Below, one piece after another: positions 7,123 to 16,048 of a stretch of DNA of 64,000 nucleotides. This stretch comes from Deltaproteobacteria bacterium (lineage in GTDB: Bacteria > Myxococcota_A > UBA9160 > UBA6930). Where the stretch lies: the NCBI GenBank assembly GCA_029261795.1, contig JAJDAP010000085.1, forward strand, positions 22,412-86,411. The letters run 5' to 3'. Each line of letters starts with the position of its first letter. Position 1 is the stretch's first letter. The notes below the pieces were generated by a model. It searched no databases. It saw nothing but the letters and a program-made list of their open reading frames with translations, and was not told where the DNA came from. A program made the position numbers and the translations under genes.

Positions 7123-9789
7123 CTAATCGATCCGAAACCTGCGTACGTCATCGCGCAGGCGTTCCGCCTGCCGTTGCATGGCCAATGCTGCTTCTCGCAG
7201 TTGATCCGCAGACTCGTCATTCGACTGTGTACGGCTGAAGACCTCTTGCAAGAACGAGAGTGCCGCGGTGCAGGCTTCGCCTTGCTCCTGAAGAGCGTGG
7301 TGAATGTGCTCGACGGCTTCGCGCACGCTCTCCATCGAATCCCGAATTCGCCCGGCGCCACTCGACTGCTCTTCGGTCGTACGTTGGGTCTGCTGTGCGA
7401 CATCCCGCATGACCGATGCGCCCCGCATCACGACCTCATTGCCGCGCTGTTGCTCGAGCCCGGCCTCGCGGATTTCCTCGACGCGGGTACTGACGCGTTC
7501 CATCAGCTGTTCGACGTGACCTGCCGCCTTCGCCTGCTCGCGAACCGCCGCCACGATCTCCTGGATCCGGCCTCCGCTATCCCGAGCCGCGCTGGTGATC
7601 TCTTCCAGCGCGACGCCGGCCTCTGCGGAGAGATTGACGCCTCCCTGCACACTCTCGGTCCCACGCCCGATCGCTCGGGCGGCCGCGCTGCTCTCACTCT
7701 GAACGGACGAGATCAACGAGCCGATCTCCTTGGTGCTGGAGAGCACGCGATCCGCCAGGTCCTTGATCTCGTCGGCCACGACCGAGAATGCCCGACCCTG
7801 TTCCCCGGACTGCGCGGCGATGATCGCGGCGTTCAAGGCCAGCAGATTGGTTTCGTCGGCGACGTCATCGATCACGTCCACGATCGCGCCGATTTCATTC
7901 ATCCGGCCGGCGAGTCCGCGGATCACCTCATCGGCGGTCTCGGTGGCGTCGCGGATGTTGTCCATCCCCTTGATCGTTTCCTGAACCTGTTCGCGACCCG
8001 TCTCGGCGAGTTCGATCACGTGCAGCGAGAGCTTCGCGGTCTCCGTCGCGTGTCCCTCGACCTCTCGCATCGAGCGAGTCATCTCGGACATCGACGACGA
8101 GGTCTCCGACACGGCCTCGCCCAGACCCTCGGTGTGTTCGCCGACGGAGTTCACACTCCGGACCATCTGCTCGATCGAGCTCGTTACCTCGCTGACTTGT
8201 TGGTTCAGCGCCTGGGCCGTGGAATGAAGCTCCTCGCCCGCGGCGCCGAGCTCGAGCACCGATGAACTCGCTTCCTCGACGTTGCCCGAGAGCGTGTGCG
8301 ACGACTCCGTGATCTGCGAAACGTTGTGGTGGATCCCGGCGACGTGTGACGTCGCTTGCTCGATCCCGGCCACCTGCTCTTGACTGTTCTGTGCCACGCC
8401 ACCGCCGATCTCGGCGAGACCGCTCGCGGATTCATCCACGCGGCCCGCGGCGGCACTCACGCCGGCGACGGTGTCCCGTAGCGCGAGCCGCATCTTCGAG
8501 AAGGTGCGCGCCAGATCTCCGAGTTCATCCTCGGACTCGACGAGTTCGGCGACCTGCAGGTTCCCGGCCGTGATCTGCTCGGCCTGGTGCTTGATCTCGT
8601 TCGCGGTTCCGGTGATGTCCTGCACCAGCAAGTAGGCCGTCGCCAGACCGAAACCGAGCGCGCCGATGAAGACCAGCACGAAGATCGTCAGGCTGCCCGC
8701 GATCGCGGAGGAGAATACGGAGCGAGGCGTGACCGCCACGAGCACCCGGCCGGATCCATCCGGAATCGCGAGCCACACGAAGCTGTGATCGGAATCGAGT
8801 TCGGCGCTGTCTCCCCCTGCCGGGTTCGCCAACACCCGCTCGATCTCATGGGCCAGCATCGTCGTTTCGCCGCCGAGAACTCGGCCGGTCTCCGCATCGA
8901 ACAAGGCGAATTGCTGCGCGGCCAGGAATCGTCGCCCCAGCTTCGAGAGATCCTCGAAGCTCTGTGCTGGAGCGGCTTTGGCAACCGGCGCGGGCTCGAG
9001 GGCGATACCCTCGTCGGCACCCGCTGCTTCTCCGCGCAGCTCGAGCCGCGCTTCGACCGGTGCCTCGCCAGGCACGAGTTGTTGGACCGCGTAGGCCACG
9101 AATGCGTGCTTGGCGAGCCGATCCTGGTTTTCCATCGGCCGGGTCGCGATCGCGTACGCCAACACGCAGACGAAAATGACGGTGGCTGCCGAGATCGCGG
9201 CCACCGGAAAGCGGAGCTTGTGCCGCAGCGAGACCGAAACGGTGTGGGTATGGCGCGCCTCGGCACCGATCAGTCGGCCCCAGTATTCGCGGAGCGGATG
9301 GACCAGCGTGCGCAGCGAGTAGTAGACGAACGGGGCGATGGCCAGGCCACCCGTGAGGGCGGCGACCACGATGCACACGACGGCGAAGGTCGAGAGCGTT
9401 CCCAGCCAAAGCGCCATGAAGGGAGGAACGATCGCCGCTGCGATCACCCAATTCGAGAAGTACCAGAGCATGCCCCGGATCGGAAGCTGCGAGGCCTGGG
9501 CGTAGGCTTCGATCCTGTCGGTCTCCGTGACGCTCCCTTCGATCTCACGATCGATGGCATGGGTCATGCGGCGATCCATCCGCCGGGCGGCCCATTGACC
9601 GAGGGGCGTGAGCACCACGGTCGCAAACGCCACTGCTGCCAACAGCGCGCGCCACTCGTCGGCACCGAGCTGAAGGACTGCGCTCAGGTACGCGAGCACC
9701 ACGGCCGCGGCCGTGACGCCGGGCACTGTCGATCTGCCGAGATGGACGGCACGGAAGTGCTTGCCGCTGCGAAAGGGAAGCTCGCTCAT
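7123..9789 (-). CDS. Methyl-accepting chemotaxis protein with multi-TM N-terminus
   Basis: An 888-residue chemoreceptor. Its N-terminal part has several TM helices (about 25-45, 47-66, 107-135, 137-160 and 196-215), then an extracytoplasmic domain of about 150 residues with no recognised fold, another TM (about 370-392), a HAMP domain (LLVQDITGTANEIKHQ...) and a long signalling domain. The hairpin tip reads DETNLLALNAAIIAAQSG, close to the standard QTNLLALNAAIEAARAG but with E to I and AR to AQ changes. Many Glu/Gln pairs suit CheR/CheB. It is the only receptor in the operon, so it is the likely input of the pathway. Signal unknown. Confidence 0.93.
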   Translation of the reverse strand: MSELPFRSGKHFRAVHLGRSTVPGVTAAAVVLAYLSAVLQLGADEWRALLAAVAFATVVLTPLGQWAARRMDRRMTHAIDREIEGSVTETDRIEAYAQASQLPIRGMLWYFSNWVIAAAIVPPFMALWLGTLSTFAVVCIVVAALTGGLAIAPFVYYSLRTLVHPLREYWGRLIGAEARHTHTVSVSLRHKLRFPVAAISAATVIFVCVLAYAIATRPMENQDRLAKHAFVAYAVQQLVPGEAPVEARLELRGEAAGADEGIALEPAPVAKAAPAQSFEDLSKLGRRFLAAQQFALFDAETGRVLGGETTMLAHEIERVLANPAGGDSAELDSDHSFVWLAIPDGSGRVLVAVTPRSVFSSAIAGSLTIFVLVFIGALGFGLATAYLLVQDITGTANEIKHQAEQITAGNLQVAELVESEDELGDLARTFSKMRLALRDTVAGVSAAAGRVDESASGLAEIGGGVAQNSQEQVAGIEQATSHVAGIHHNVSQITESSHTLSGNVEEASSSVLELGAAGEELHSTAQALNQQVSEVTSSIEQMVRSVNSVGEHTEGLGEAVSETSSSMSEMTRSMREVEGHATETAKLSLHVIELAETGREQVQETIKGMDNIRDATETADEVIRGLAGRMNEIGAIVDVIDDVADETNLLALNAAIIAAQSGEQGRAFSVVADEIKDLADRVLSSTKEIGSLISSVQSESSAAARAIGRGTESVQGGVNLSAEAGVALEEITSAARDSGGRIQEIVAAVREQAKAAGHVEQLMERVSTRVEEIREAGLEQQRGNEVVMRGASVMRDVAQQTQRTTEEQSSGAGRIRDSMESVREAVEHIHHALQEQGEACTAALSFLQEVFSRTQSNDESADQLREAALAMQRQAERLRDDVRRFRID

Positions 9790-10289
9790 ACTCTCTCCTC
9801 GGCGAAGCCGCTTGCAGGTTTCGCGGAGCGGTAAACGGTCTCGAGCAGCTGCTCGATCGACAGCACCATGACCGGGGCCTCTCCAGGACGACGCACGACG
9901 GCACGCACCGCGTCATAGCCGGACTGGGTCGCCAGGGCCGGCGGCTCGTCGACTTGCGAGGCATCTACGGACAGCACGTCTACGGCGACGGCGACGCGCA
10001 AGCCGAAGACCATGTCGTCGACTTCGAGCACAGCGATTCGCGCCTCCGTCGTTTCCTCGATGGCCTCGCCACCCAACACACGGCCGAGGTCCACGACCGG
10101 GACGACATTGGCACGCAGATCGATCACACCCTCGATCAGCGCCGGCGCCATCGGTAGCGGTGTGACCTCCTGCCAACGCACGATCTCTCGGATCTGCAGG
10201 ACGTCCACGCCATAGGTCTGATCGTTCACGCCGAAGCAGGCGAGCTCGACCGTGACGTCGTTCGTGTTCTGGGCGCTAGAGGCTGCCAA
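9786..10289 (-). CDS. cheW: CheW-like coupling protein, first copy
   Basis: A 167-residue single CheW domain (VELACFGVNDQTYGVDVLQIREIVR; VIDLRANVVPVVDLGRVLG). CheW links chemoreceptors to CheA. The start codon is TTG, inside the last codons of the next cheW gene (14-bp overlap), with AAGGTG as a plausible ribosome binding site. It is followed directly by the receptor with a 4-bp overlap, suggesting this copy pairs with that receptor. It differs clearly from the neighbouring copy, so the two are not a recent duplication. Confidence 0.93.
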   Translation of the reverse strand: MAASSAQNTNDVTVELACFGVNDQTYGVDVLQIREIVRWQEVTPLPMAPALIEGVIDLRANVVPVVDLGRVLGGEAIEETTEARIAVLEVDDMVFGLRVAVAVDVLSVDASQVDEPPALATQSGYDAVRAVVRRPGEAPVMVLSIEQLLETVYRSAKPASGFAEERV

Positions 10290-10779
10290 GATCGAGCACC
10301 TTTTCCAGGTTCAGGAGTCCCACGAACGTTTCGCCTCGTGTGCAGAGGGAACTGACGAAAGCCGAGTCGTCGGTCGCTGGCAGCTGTATCGCCGACTCGT
10401 CCACCCGCAGTACCTCACTCACCGTGTCCACCAGGAGCCCGGTGACTTCACCTTCGTCGCCGTGAAGAACGACGATTCGCTGCGTACGGGTCGGCGGCGG
10501 CGCCGGAACCCCGAGGCGAAGCCGCAGATCGAGGACCTGCACGACTTCTCCACGAAGCGTGATGACGCCAAGAATCTCGGTGGGAACGCGCGGGATCGGC
10601 GTGATGGTCCGAAGTCGGACGATCTCGCGCACCCGCTCGACCGGGACCGCGTACGGGTCGCCGTCCACGGTGAAACAAAGGAGCTCTCGCAGCAGCCGGG
10701 CTTCCTCGAGGGCTTCGTTACCGGCCGCCGCGCGCGCGAGCGCGTCCCAGGCGTCGGTCACCATCGTCGAGGCACTCAT
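10276..10779 (-). CDS. cheW: CheW-like coupling protein, second copy
   Basis: A 167-residue CheW-domain protein with an N-terminal extension of about 30 residues (MSASTMVTDAWDALARAAAG) before the domain core LLCFTVDGDPYAVPVERVREIVRL and VITLRGEVVQVLDLRLRLG. It sits directly after cheA (4-bp overlap). Having two distinct CheW proteins allows array geometry or receptor binding to vary. The extension looks helical and amphipathic; no function can be assigned to it. Confidence 0.93.
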   Translation of the reverse strand: MSASTMVTDAWDALARAAAGNEALEEARLLRELLCFTVDGDPYAVPVERVREIVRLRTITPIPRVPTEILGVITLRGEVVQVLDLRLRLGVPAPPPTRTQRIVVLHGDEGEVTGLLVDTVSEVLRVDESAIQLPATDDSAFVSSLCTRGETFVGLLNLEKVLDLGSL

Positions 10780-12866
10780 GAGACTTCACCCTTCCGCACG
10801 ACGTCTTCGACCAGCGCCGAGACGTCGAGCACCAGGACCGCGCCCTTGTCGCCCATTTCGGTGGCGCCCGCGATGCCGCGTACCGAGGCGATCGGTCCTT
10901 GGATCGGCTTGATGACCGTGTCCTGCTGACCATCGAGATGATCGACCAGCAGACCCAGGCGAGCGTCCCCGACGCCCAGCACGACGGCATAGGACTTGCC
11001 GGTTTCCGGTGTGTCCAGGTCGAACTCATCGGCCAGCCGGCATAGCGGCAAGGCTTCGCCTCGGAGATTCATGAGTTGCCGGCCATCTGTTCGCTGAAGA
11101 TCGGAATCCTCGACGAGCAGCGTCTCTCGGATCGAGTTCAGGGGAATCGCGAAGCGGTGCTCGCCGACACGGACCAACAGCGCCTGGATGATCGCGAGCG
11201 TGATCGGCAAGGTGATCGTGAGGGTCGTGCCCTGGCCGACCTCGGAGCTGATGTCGACCAGGCCACCCAGGGCTCCGATGTTGGAACGCACGACATCCAT
11301 GCCGACACCGCGGCCGGATGTTTCCGTAACCTCGTCGCGCGTCGAGAGCCCAGGATGGAACACCAGGTCCAGCGTTTCGGACCGGGTGAGATCGCTCTCG
11401 GCGGTCACGAGACCCGCTTCGACGGCGCGTGCCCTGACCTTCTCCGCATCGATCCCGCGCCCATCGTCGCTCACCGTGATCAAGACATCATTGCCTCGCT
11501 GACTCGCGACGATCTGGATCAGGCCTTCCCGGGGCTTCCCGGCCGCTTCCCGCTCGTCGGCGGGCTCGATCGCGTGGTCGAAGGCATTCCGGATTACGTG
11601 CATCAGCGGGTCGATGAGTTCCTCGACGATCAGCTTGTCGAGTTCGGTATCCGCACCCTCGATCTCGAGCCGGGCCTCCTTCTCGAGGTCGAGCCGCAGG
11701 CGACGCGCGACGCGGGTAAGTTTGTCGAAGACCTGGCGCAACGGGACCATGCGGACTTCCAGGACGCCGGACTGCAACTCCTGGAGCTTGCGCTCGAGGG
11801 TCTTGTGAACCTTGGCGAGATCGGTGCCGATCCGGTGGGTCGCCGGATCCATGGCCAGCTTGGAAGCGATCTGCTGTACGGCGCTGCGCTGGATAGCGAG
11901 CTCACCTACGAGATTCATCAGCTCGTCGAGCTTTCGAATATCGACGCGTACGGTATCGCTGATCGACTTCAGGGTTCCCGGCTCGGCGATCTCGGGCTCC
12001 GCGCGAGCGGCCGCAGCCTTGGCCTCCGTCTGCCCGTCATCGTGGGAAGCCGACGCGCCCTGCGGCGCGGAGGCTTCCGTCTTCGCCGTGCCGAGCGGAG
12101 CCCGCGCGACCTGGATCGCGTTGTCCGCGAGATCCAGCCGACCGACGAGCGCCCCCTTGTCGAGCTCGGTCGCCGTGAGCAACGAGAAGCGGATGTGGGA
12201 CTCCAACGAGCCGCCGGGCGAGGGCAGTGTCGAGAGCACTTCGCCGACTTCGCGGATCGCCGACTGGATCTCGTGGAGACCCTCCTCGAAACTAGCAATC
12301 TCGAAATCCGCATCGATCACGTAGATGCCGCGTCCGCGTTCCAGATTGTCACTCAGCCGGTGTTCTTCGTACTCCGTGAGCGCCCGCAGCAAGGCCGGCG
12401 GGACATCGAGTTCCGGCACGACAGGGACCGCCTCGGCGCGAGGGGCGGCGTTCCAGGCCTCGATTCGCCCGATCAGATCTGCGATGCCCTCGGCGAGTGC
12501 GGCGGCTTCGCTCTCATCGCCGATCTTCTCGAGCGCGGTTGCGGCCATCGTCACCGACTCGTCGAAGAGCGCCAGGCCCGCACGATCGAGCACGGCTCGA
12601 CCCATTCGAAGTCGATCCAGGAGATCCTCGAGGTGGTGCGCCAGCTCGCTCATCGCCTCCTGGCCGAACATGCCGGAGAGCCCCTTCAGCGAGTGAGCCG
12701 AGCGGAACAGGCCGTTGATGGTCTCGGGATTCAGGTCTCCGTCGACGGTCTCGGCGAGCAGGCCGAGGTCGTCGCGCATCCGCTCGAGGATTTCTTCCGC
12801 CTCGGGGACGAACTCAGACTGGGCCTTGCTGGCCGCCGAGTTGGATCGTTTTCGCCGCGCTGCCAT
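10776..12866 (-). CDS. cheA: Chemotaxis histidine kinase CheA
   Basis: A 696-residue CheA with the standard order: P1 HPt domain with phospho-acceptor H58 (FRSAHSLKGLSGMFG), a variable Ala-rich linker, P3 dimerisation helix (LDELMNLVGELAIQRSA), P4 ATPase with N box (HVIRNAFDHAIEP) and G boxes (DDGRGID, GRGVGMDVV), and P5 CheW-like domain. It phosphorylates the operon's response regulators and CheB. There is no fused receiver, unlike FrzE of Myxococcus. It opens with a basic patch MAARRKRS. It lies 7 bp downstream of the response regulator gene and overlaps cheW. Confidence 0.97.
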   Translation of the reverse strand: MAARRKRSNSAASKAQSEFVPEAEEILERMRDDLGLLAETVDGDLNPETINGLFRSAHSLKGLSGMFGQEAMSELAHHLEDLLDRLRMGRAVLDRAGLALFDESVTMAATALEKIGDESEAAALAEGIADLIGRIEAWNAAPRAEAVPVVPELDVPPALLRALTEYEEHRLSDNLERGRGIYVIDADFEIASFEEGLHEIQSAIREVGEVLSTLPSPGGSLESHIRFSLLTATELDKGALVGRLDLADNAIQVARAPLGTAKTEASAPQGASASHDDGQTEAKAAAARAEPEIAEPGTLKSISDTVRVDIRKLDELMNLVGELAIQRSAVQQIASKLAMDPATHRIGTDLAKVHKTLERKLQELQSGVLEVRMVPLRQVFDKLTRVARRLRLDLEKEARLEIEGADTELDKLIVEELIDPLMHVIRNAFDHAIEPADEREAAGKPREGLIQIVASQRGNDVLITVSDDGRGIDAEKVRARAVEAGLVTAESDLTRSETLDLVFHPGLSTRDEVTETSGRGVGMDVVRSNIGALGGLVDISSEVGQGTTLTITLPITLAIIQALLVRVGEHRFAIPLNSIRETLLVEDSDLQRTDGRQLMNLRGEALPLCRLADEFDLDTPETGKSYAVVLGVGDARLGLLVDHLDGQQDTVIKPIQGPIASVRGIAGATEMGDKGAVLVLDVSALVEDVVRKGEVS

Positions 12867-12873
12867 CTCGCGC

Positions 12874-13251
12874 CTAGCCGCTGCGACCGAGCAGGTCGAC
12901 CACGAGCGTGCGTAGCGCGTCAGGATCGAAGGGCTTGACCAGGTACGCGTCAGCGCCCAGTTCGAGCCCCTTGTCGCGATCCCGTTCGGAACTCTCGGTG
13001 GAGACGATCACGAGCGGGATGCCCGCATAACGTTCGTCGCGCTTCACGAAGGAAACCAGTTCGAGGCCGTTGATGTCGGGCATGTTGATGTCGGTGAGAA
13101 TCAGGTCGTACGGGACGCGGGGGAGAAGACGCAGGGCTTCGAAGCCGTTTTCGGCCTCGTCCACCTTCACCGGCTCCCCCAACTCCTCGAGCGTCGACGC
13201 GATCAACGACCGCATCGTTCCGGAATCCTCGACAATCAGGATCCGCTGCAC
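12874..13251 (-). CDS. Single-domain response regulator upstream of cheA
   Basis: A 125-residue receiver domain. The true start is the GTG of VQRILIVEDS, with GGAGG 6 nt upstream; the track's ATG adds 14 implausible residues. Phospho-acceptor D54 (TDINMP), the S84/T85 pair and K106 (YLVKPF) are intact. It is 7 bp from cheA and resembles the CheY at the other end of the operon. Which of the two carries the output cannot be told from the sequence. Confidence 0.92.
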   Translation of the reverse strand: MQRILIVEDSGTMRSLIASTLEELGEPVKVDEAENGFEALRLLPRVPYDLILTDINMPDINGLELVSFVKRDERYAGIPLVIVSTESSERDRDKGLELGADAYLVKPFDPDALRTLVVDLLGRSG

Positions 13252-13386
13252 GTGCTGCCTCCTCCCTGGCCGCAAGCGCGGCTTTACCACCAAGTTTTCG
13301 GCTCCGAGGAGAGAATTCTTGAGGCTTCCCGCGAACTTCCGGCGAGTTCGCGCGCACCGCGGAGAGCCCCGGGCTGCGGCCTAGGC

Positions 13387-13415
13387 GAGGGATGCAACCC
13401 TCACCCCATTGGGGT
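13387..13415 (-). terminator. Tandem short hairpins after the PATAN gene
   Basis: Two adjacent stems read on the minus strand just past the PATAN stop codon: ACCCC-AAT-GGGGT and GAGGG-TTGCAT-CCCTC. They sit in the 163-bp gap before the response regulator. Neither is followed by a U-tract, so this is at best a weak attenuator or an mRNA 3'-end stabiliser that could separate the levels of the first gene from the che genes. Low confidence. Confidence 0.3.
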
Positions 13416-15298
13416 CACGCCTCGGCGGCTGCCAGTTCACGCTCCAGCAGCGTGCGCTCGAGCGCGATGCCGGCGGAATCGATCACGACCTCGAGGGCCG
13501 AGGTCTCGGGAAGCGGGTTGCGGCTCGGGAGGTTGTCCCCGTAGAGGATCGCGACCACGCGATCCGCTGTCTGAATCGGTGCCAGGTACGCCTCGGTCGG
13601 GATCTCGTTGCCCAGCATGACCGCCAGGCGCTGGTCGCCGTCGTCCGATGGTGCTCCGCTGTGGGGTGCACGCTCATCGAGCACGGCCCTGAACCAGGCG
13701 GGTTCTCGGGCATCGATGTAGATCTCGCGGAGCCCGTCTTCATCGGGGCCGCCCGCGCGGTTCAGCCCGAACTGGGCGATCCCGATGGCGCTCTCGTCGC
13801 GGATCATGAACAGCGCCACGCGAGCGAAGGTCTGGGCGGCAAAGGCCAACACCTGAGGCAACACGTCACCCTGGGCGGCGCCTTCGCGAATTCGCGCGCT
13901 GGTCTCGCGAAGCCGAGCGAATGCCATGTCCGGAGCAGTCTCGGTCTGGCTGGGCTCGGGCTTGGTTCCCGCCAAAGCGACCGCGCGCAGTTCGTGGACC
14001 AGGGAATTGGCGAGCCGCGCTCGCTCCTCGGACCGGCGCGGATCCGCGAGTTCGCTCGGATTGGGCTTTCGCACCACGACACTGGGACGGGCGTCCGTCG
14101 GGCTCTCGACCTCGCTCCCCTCGAGGGCCAGGATCGCCACGGGCATCCTTGTGGCCTGCCGCCTCAGGCGCCGCAGCAACTCGAAGGGCCCATCCGCTCC
14201 AGAAATCGGATCCCTGGGCACATCGATCGCCAACACGACCAGGGGCACCTGGGTGCGGGCAAGATATTGACGGATTCGCGCAATCGCGAGATCGGTTCGC
14301 TGGAAGATGTGAACCTGTGGGAACTGATCGCCCAGCGACGACTTGGCCCACTCGAGGACGGCGAGATTGGGATCCACCACCACGACCGCTGGCGGGGGCA
14401 GCTGCGACACGGCCACAGAGGCCGGGGCCTCGGGCTCCTGCCAGACCTCGCCTGCGCTGACCGGCTCGGCATCGATCGCCTCTGCCTCGAGCGGTTCGGC
14501 ATCCAGAGGTGCGGCCTCGAGCGACTCCGCTTCGACCGGCTGCGCTTCGACCAATGGGGCCTCGAGCGAGGCGACCCCCTCGAGCATCGTCTCGGCGTCG
14601 ACGCCGCTCTCGTCGAGCGGTATTGCGGTCGCATACTCGGGCTCGAGCTCCGATTCAACCTCCGCTTCCGACTCGAGTTCGGGAGCGAGTAGATCGTGCT
14701 CGGACAAGGGCGTGAGCGCGAGCTCAGTGGCCGGCACCTCGGCCTCGGCCACCGCTTCGGCGACGATGTGGGCACCCGCGAACGGGTCGCCGTCTGCTTC
14801 GCGACCGGCGAATGCGTTCTCGTCCGCGATGCGCGTTCCCTCGAGCGCGATGAATTGGGGATTCACGCCCGGGGTCGCATAGAACTCGTCTTCGTTTTGC
14901 TGCACTTCGCGCACTTCGAAGCTGAATTCGCCGGTCGGCCACCGGAACATCTCGATCACCGAGGCTTCGATGTGATCTCGCTGTATCCCGTCGAGGCTTT
15001 CAGAGTCGACCAGGTTTCGATCGCCTAACACCTGTGCCAGCTGGCAGCCGCGGGTGCGAGCGTCGTCGGCCGCCTCGCGGATCGCATCGGCGGCCGCAGC
15101 CTCCTTTGCGATCAGGAGTTCCGGCAGGGTCGTGGGGCCCCCCTTCAGGAAGGCTGCGCGAATCAGGCCGCGATCGAAGACGATCTCGGCCTCTCCGCTC
15201 TCTGACAGGAGGGCCAGCCCGCCGGACTTTCCCGACAGATGGATGATCTGCAGGATGTCGCCAAGGCCCAGATCTTCCAGGCTACCGACGAGACTCAT
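13415..15298 (-). CDS. PATAN/DUF4388 protein with pseudo-receiver and GAF-like C-terminus
   Basis: This 627-residue protein opens with a PATAN (DUF4388) domain (MSLVGSLEDLGLGDILQIIHLSGKSG...), found in regulators that work with CheA-type pathways and gliding or pilus systems. A very acidic repetitive linker (about 165-295, rich in EAEPLEAE-type runs) leads to a receiver-like domain (about 300-420) where VVLAIDVP has Ala at the phospho-acceptor place, with VVVRKP keeping the Lys-Pro. The C-terminal 170 residues look GAF-like (RLRETSARIREGAAQGDVL...). It is the first gene after a sigma-28-like promoter. A sensor or adaptor role is inferred. Confidence 0.8.
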   Translation of the reverse strand: MSLVGSLEDLGLGDILQIIHLSGKSGGLALLSESGEAEIVFDRGLIRAAFLKGGPTTLPELLIAKEAAAADAIREAADDARTRGCQLAQVLGDRNLVDSESLDGIQRDHIEASVIEMFRWPTGEFSFEVREVQQNEDEFYATPGVNPQFIALEGTRIADENAFAGREADGDPFAGAHIVAEAVAEAEVPATELALTPLSEHDLLAPELESEAEVESELEPEYATAIPLDESGVDAETMLEGVASLEAPLVEAQPVEAESLEAAPLDAEPLEAEAIDAEPVSAGEVWQEPEAPASVAVSQLPPPAVVVVDPNLAVLEWAKSSLGDQFPQVHIFQRTDLAIARIRQYLARTQVPLVVLAIDVPRDPISGADGPFELLRRLRRQATRMPVAILALEGSEVESPTDARPSVVVRKPNPSELADPRRSEERARLANSLVHELRAVALAGTKPEPSQTETAPDMAFARLRETSARIREGAAQGDVLPQVLAFAAQTFARVALFMIRDESAIGIAQFGLNRAGGPDEDGLREIYIDAREPAWFRAVLDERAPHSGAPSDDGDQRLAVMLGNEIPTEAYLAPIQTADRVVAILYGDNLPSRNPLPETSALEVVIDSAGIALERTLLERELAAAEA

Positions 15299-15373
15299 GG
15301 GACTGCAGATCCGTCCACGGCTGCACGCACTCCTTCATTGGTCTCGGAGCAGGCCGAGCCAACCAAAGGGATG

Positions 15374-15399
15374 CATCGGCGGCCGGCAACTTTACTTGA
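15374..15399 (-). promoter_or_regulatory. Sigma-28 (FliA)-like promoter of the chemosensory operon
   Basis: On the minus strand, TCAAGT is followed by 13 nt and then GCCGATG. This matches the FliA consensus known from pseudomonads and vibrios (TCAAGT-t-N12-GCCGATA) with correct spacing and one mismatch at the last position. It lies 76 bp upstream of the PATAN start codon, inside the 156-bp gap that divides the housekeeping operon from the chemosensory one. Seen directly; actual use by FliA is inference, and no fliA gene is in the window. Confidence 0.6.
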
Positions 15400-15454
15400 C
15401 CCGAAGCACGCCCGATTCGCTGCGGTTTCCCCCCTCGGCGTGTGTCCGCTGGAG

Positions 15455-16048
15455 CTAGAGCGAGCCCTGCTCGGCCACCTGTGGCCGGTCCCGCGAGTCG
15501 GATCGCGGATCCGCCGACGCCGCCAGTTCGAGCGTGATGCCAGCGAGTGGCGATTGGGCGGCGCGCTGGAGACCCGCCCAGGCTGCCCGGGCCGATTCTC
15601 GAGAGACCACCAGCCGGGCGTCGAGCGATTCCCCGGCCCTGGCGACGCTGGCCATCAGTCCGACCGCGAAGGCCTCGGCGATCCGGGCGGGATCCCCGAG
15701 CGCAGGCAGCGCCAGGGCCAGTCGCGCCACCCTGAGCGAGCGAACGCGCTCCACGATTCCCTCCGCTACCCGGCGCAGGCCTTCCTCGCTGACGTTCTCG
15801 GCAACGCCCAGCGCCAGGATCCAATCGGCACGGAGTCGACCGCCACTGGGTGCCAGCAGCACGGCATCCGCGCCCGCACTCGTGTCGCGTCGGAGGGTCT
15901 CCGAGAGCAGACCGCAAAGGCGCCAATCCGCCCAGGAAAGGGGTCCCCGCGTGAGCCCATGTTCGGGCACGAACGGCACCACCAGGACATCGGCCCCGAC
16001 CCTGTGGACCGGTCGCAGATCGAGCTCGAGCCGTAGCGTCTGCGTCAT
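15455..16048 (-). CDS. Stand-alone M17 leucyl-aminopeptidase N-domain-like protein
   Basis: This 197-residue protein resembles the N-terminal (macro-like, non-catalytic) domain of M17 leucyl aminopeptidases: VLVVPFVPEHGLTRGPLSWADWRLCGLLSE, then APSGGRLRADWILALGVAE. The catalytic domain with its metal ligands is missing, both here and in the flanking DNA. It is the last gene of the nusB-rib operon (4-bp overlap with nusB). Function unknown; nucleotide or protein binding is possible by analogy with macro folds. The call rests on motif resemblance only. Confidence 0.6.
   Translation of the reverse strand: MTQTLRLELDLRPVHRVGADVLVVPFVPEHGLTRGPLSWADWRLCGLLSETLRRDTSAGADAVLLAPSGGRLRADWILALGVAENVSEEGLRRVAEGIVERVRSLRVARLALALPALGDPARIAEAFAVGLMASVARAGESLDARLVVSRESARAAWAGLQRAAQSPLAGITLELAASADPRSDSRDRPQVAEQGSL

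Noticed and set aside
11076-12938. 620-codon plus-strand ORF opposite cheA
   Set aside because: It is an antisense shadow of a strongly supported cheA. Its Arg/Asp/Leu-rich composition and lack of any domain are typical of long open antisense frames in GC-rich DNA.
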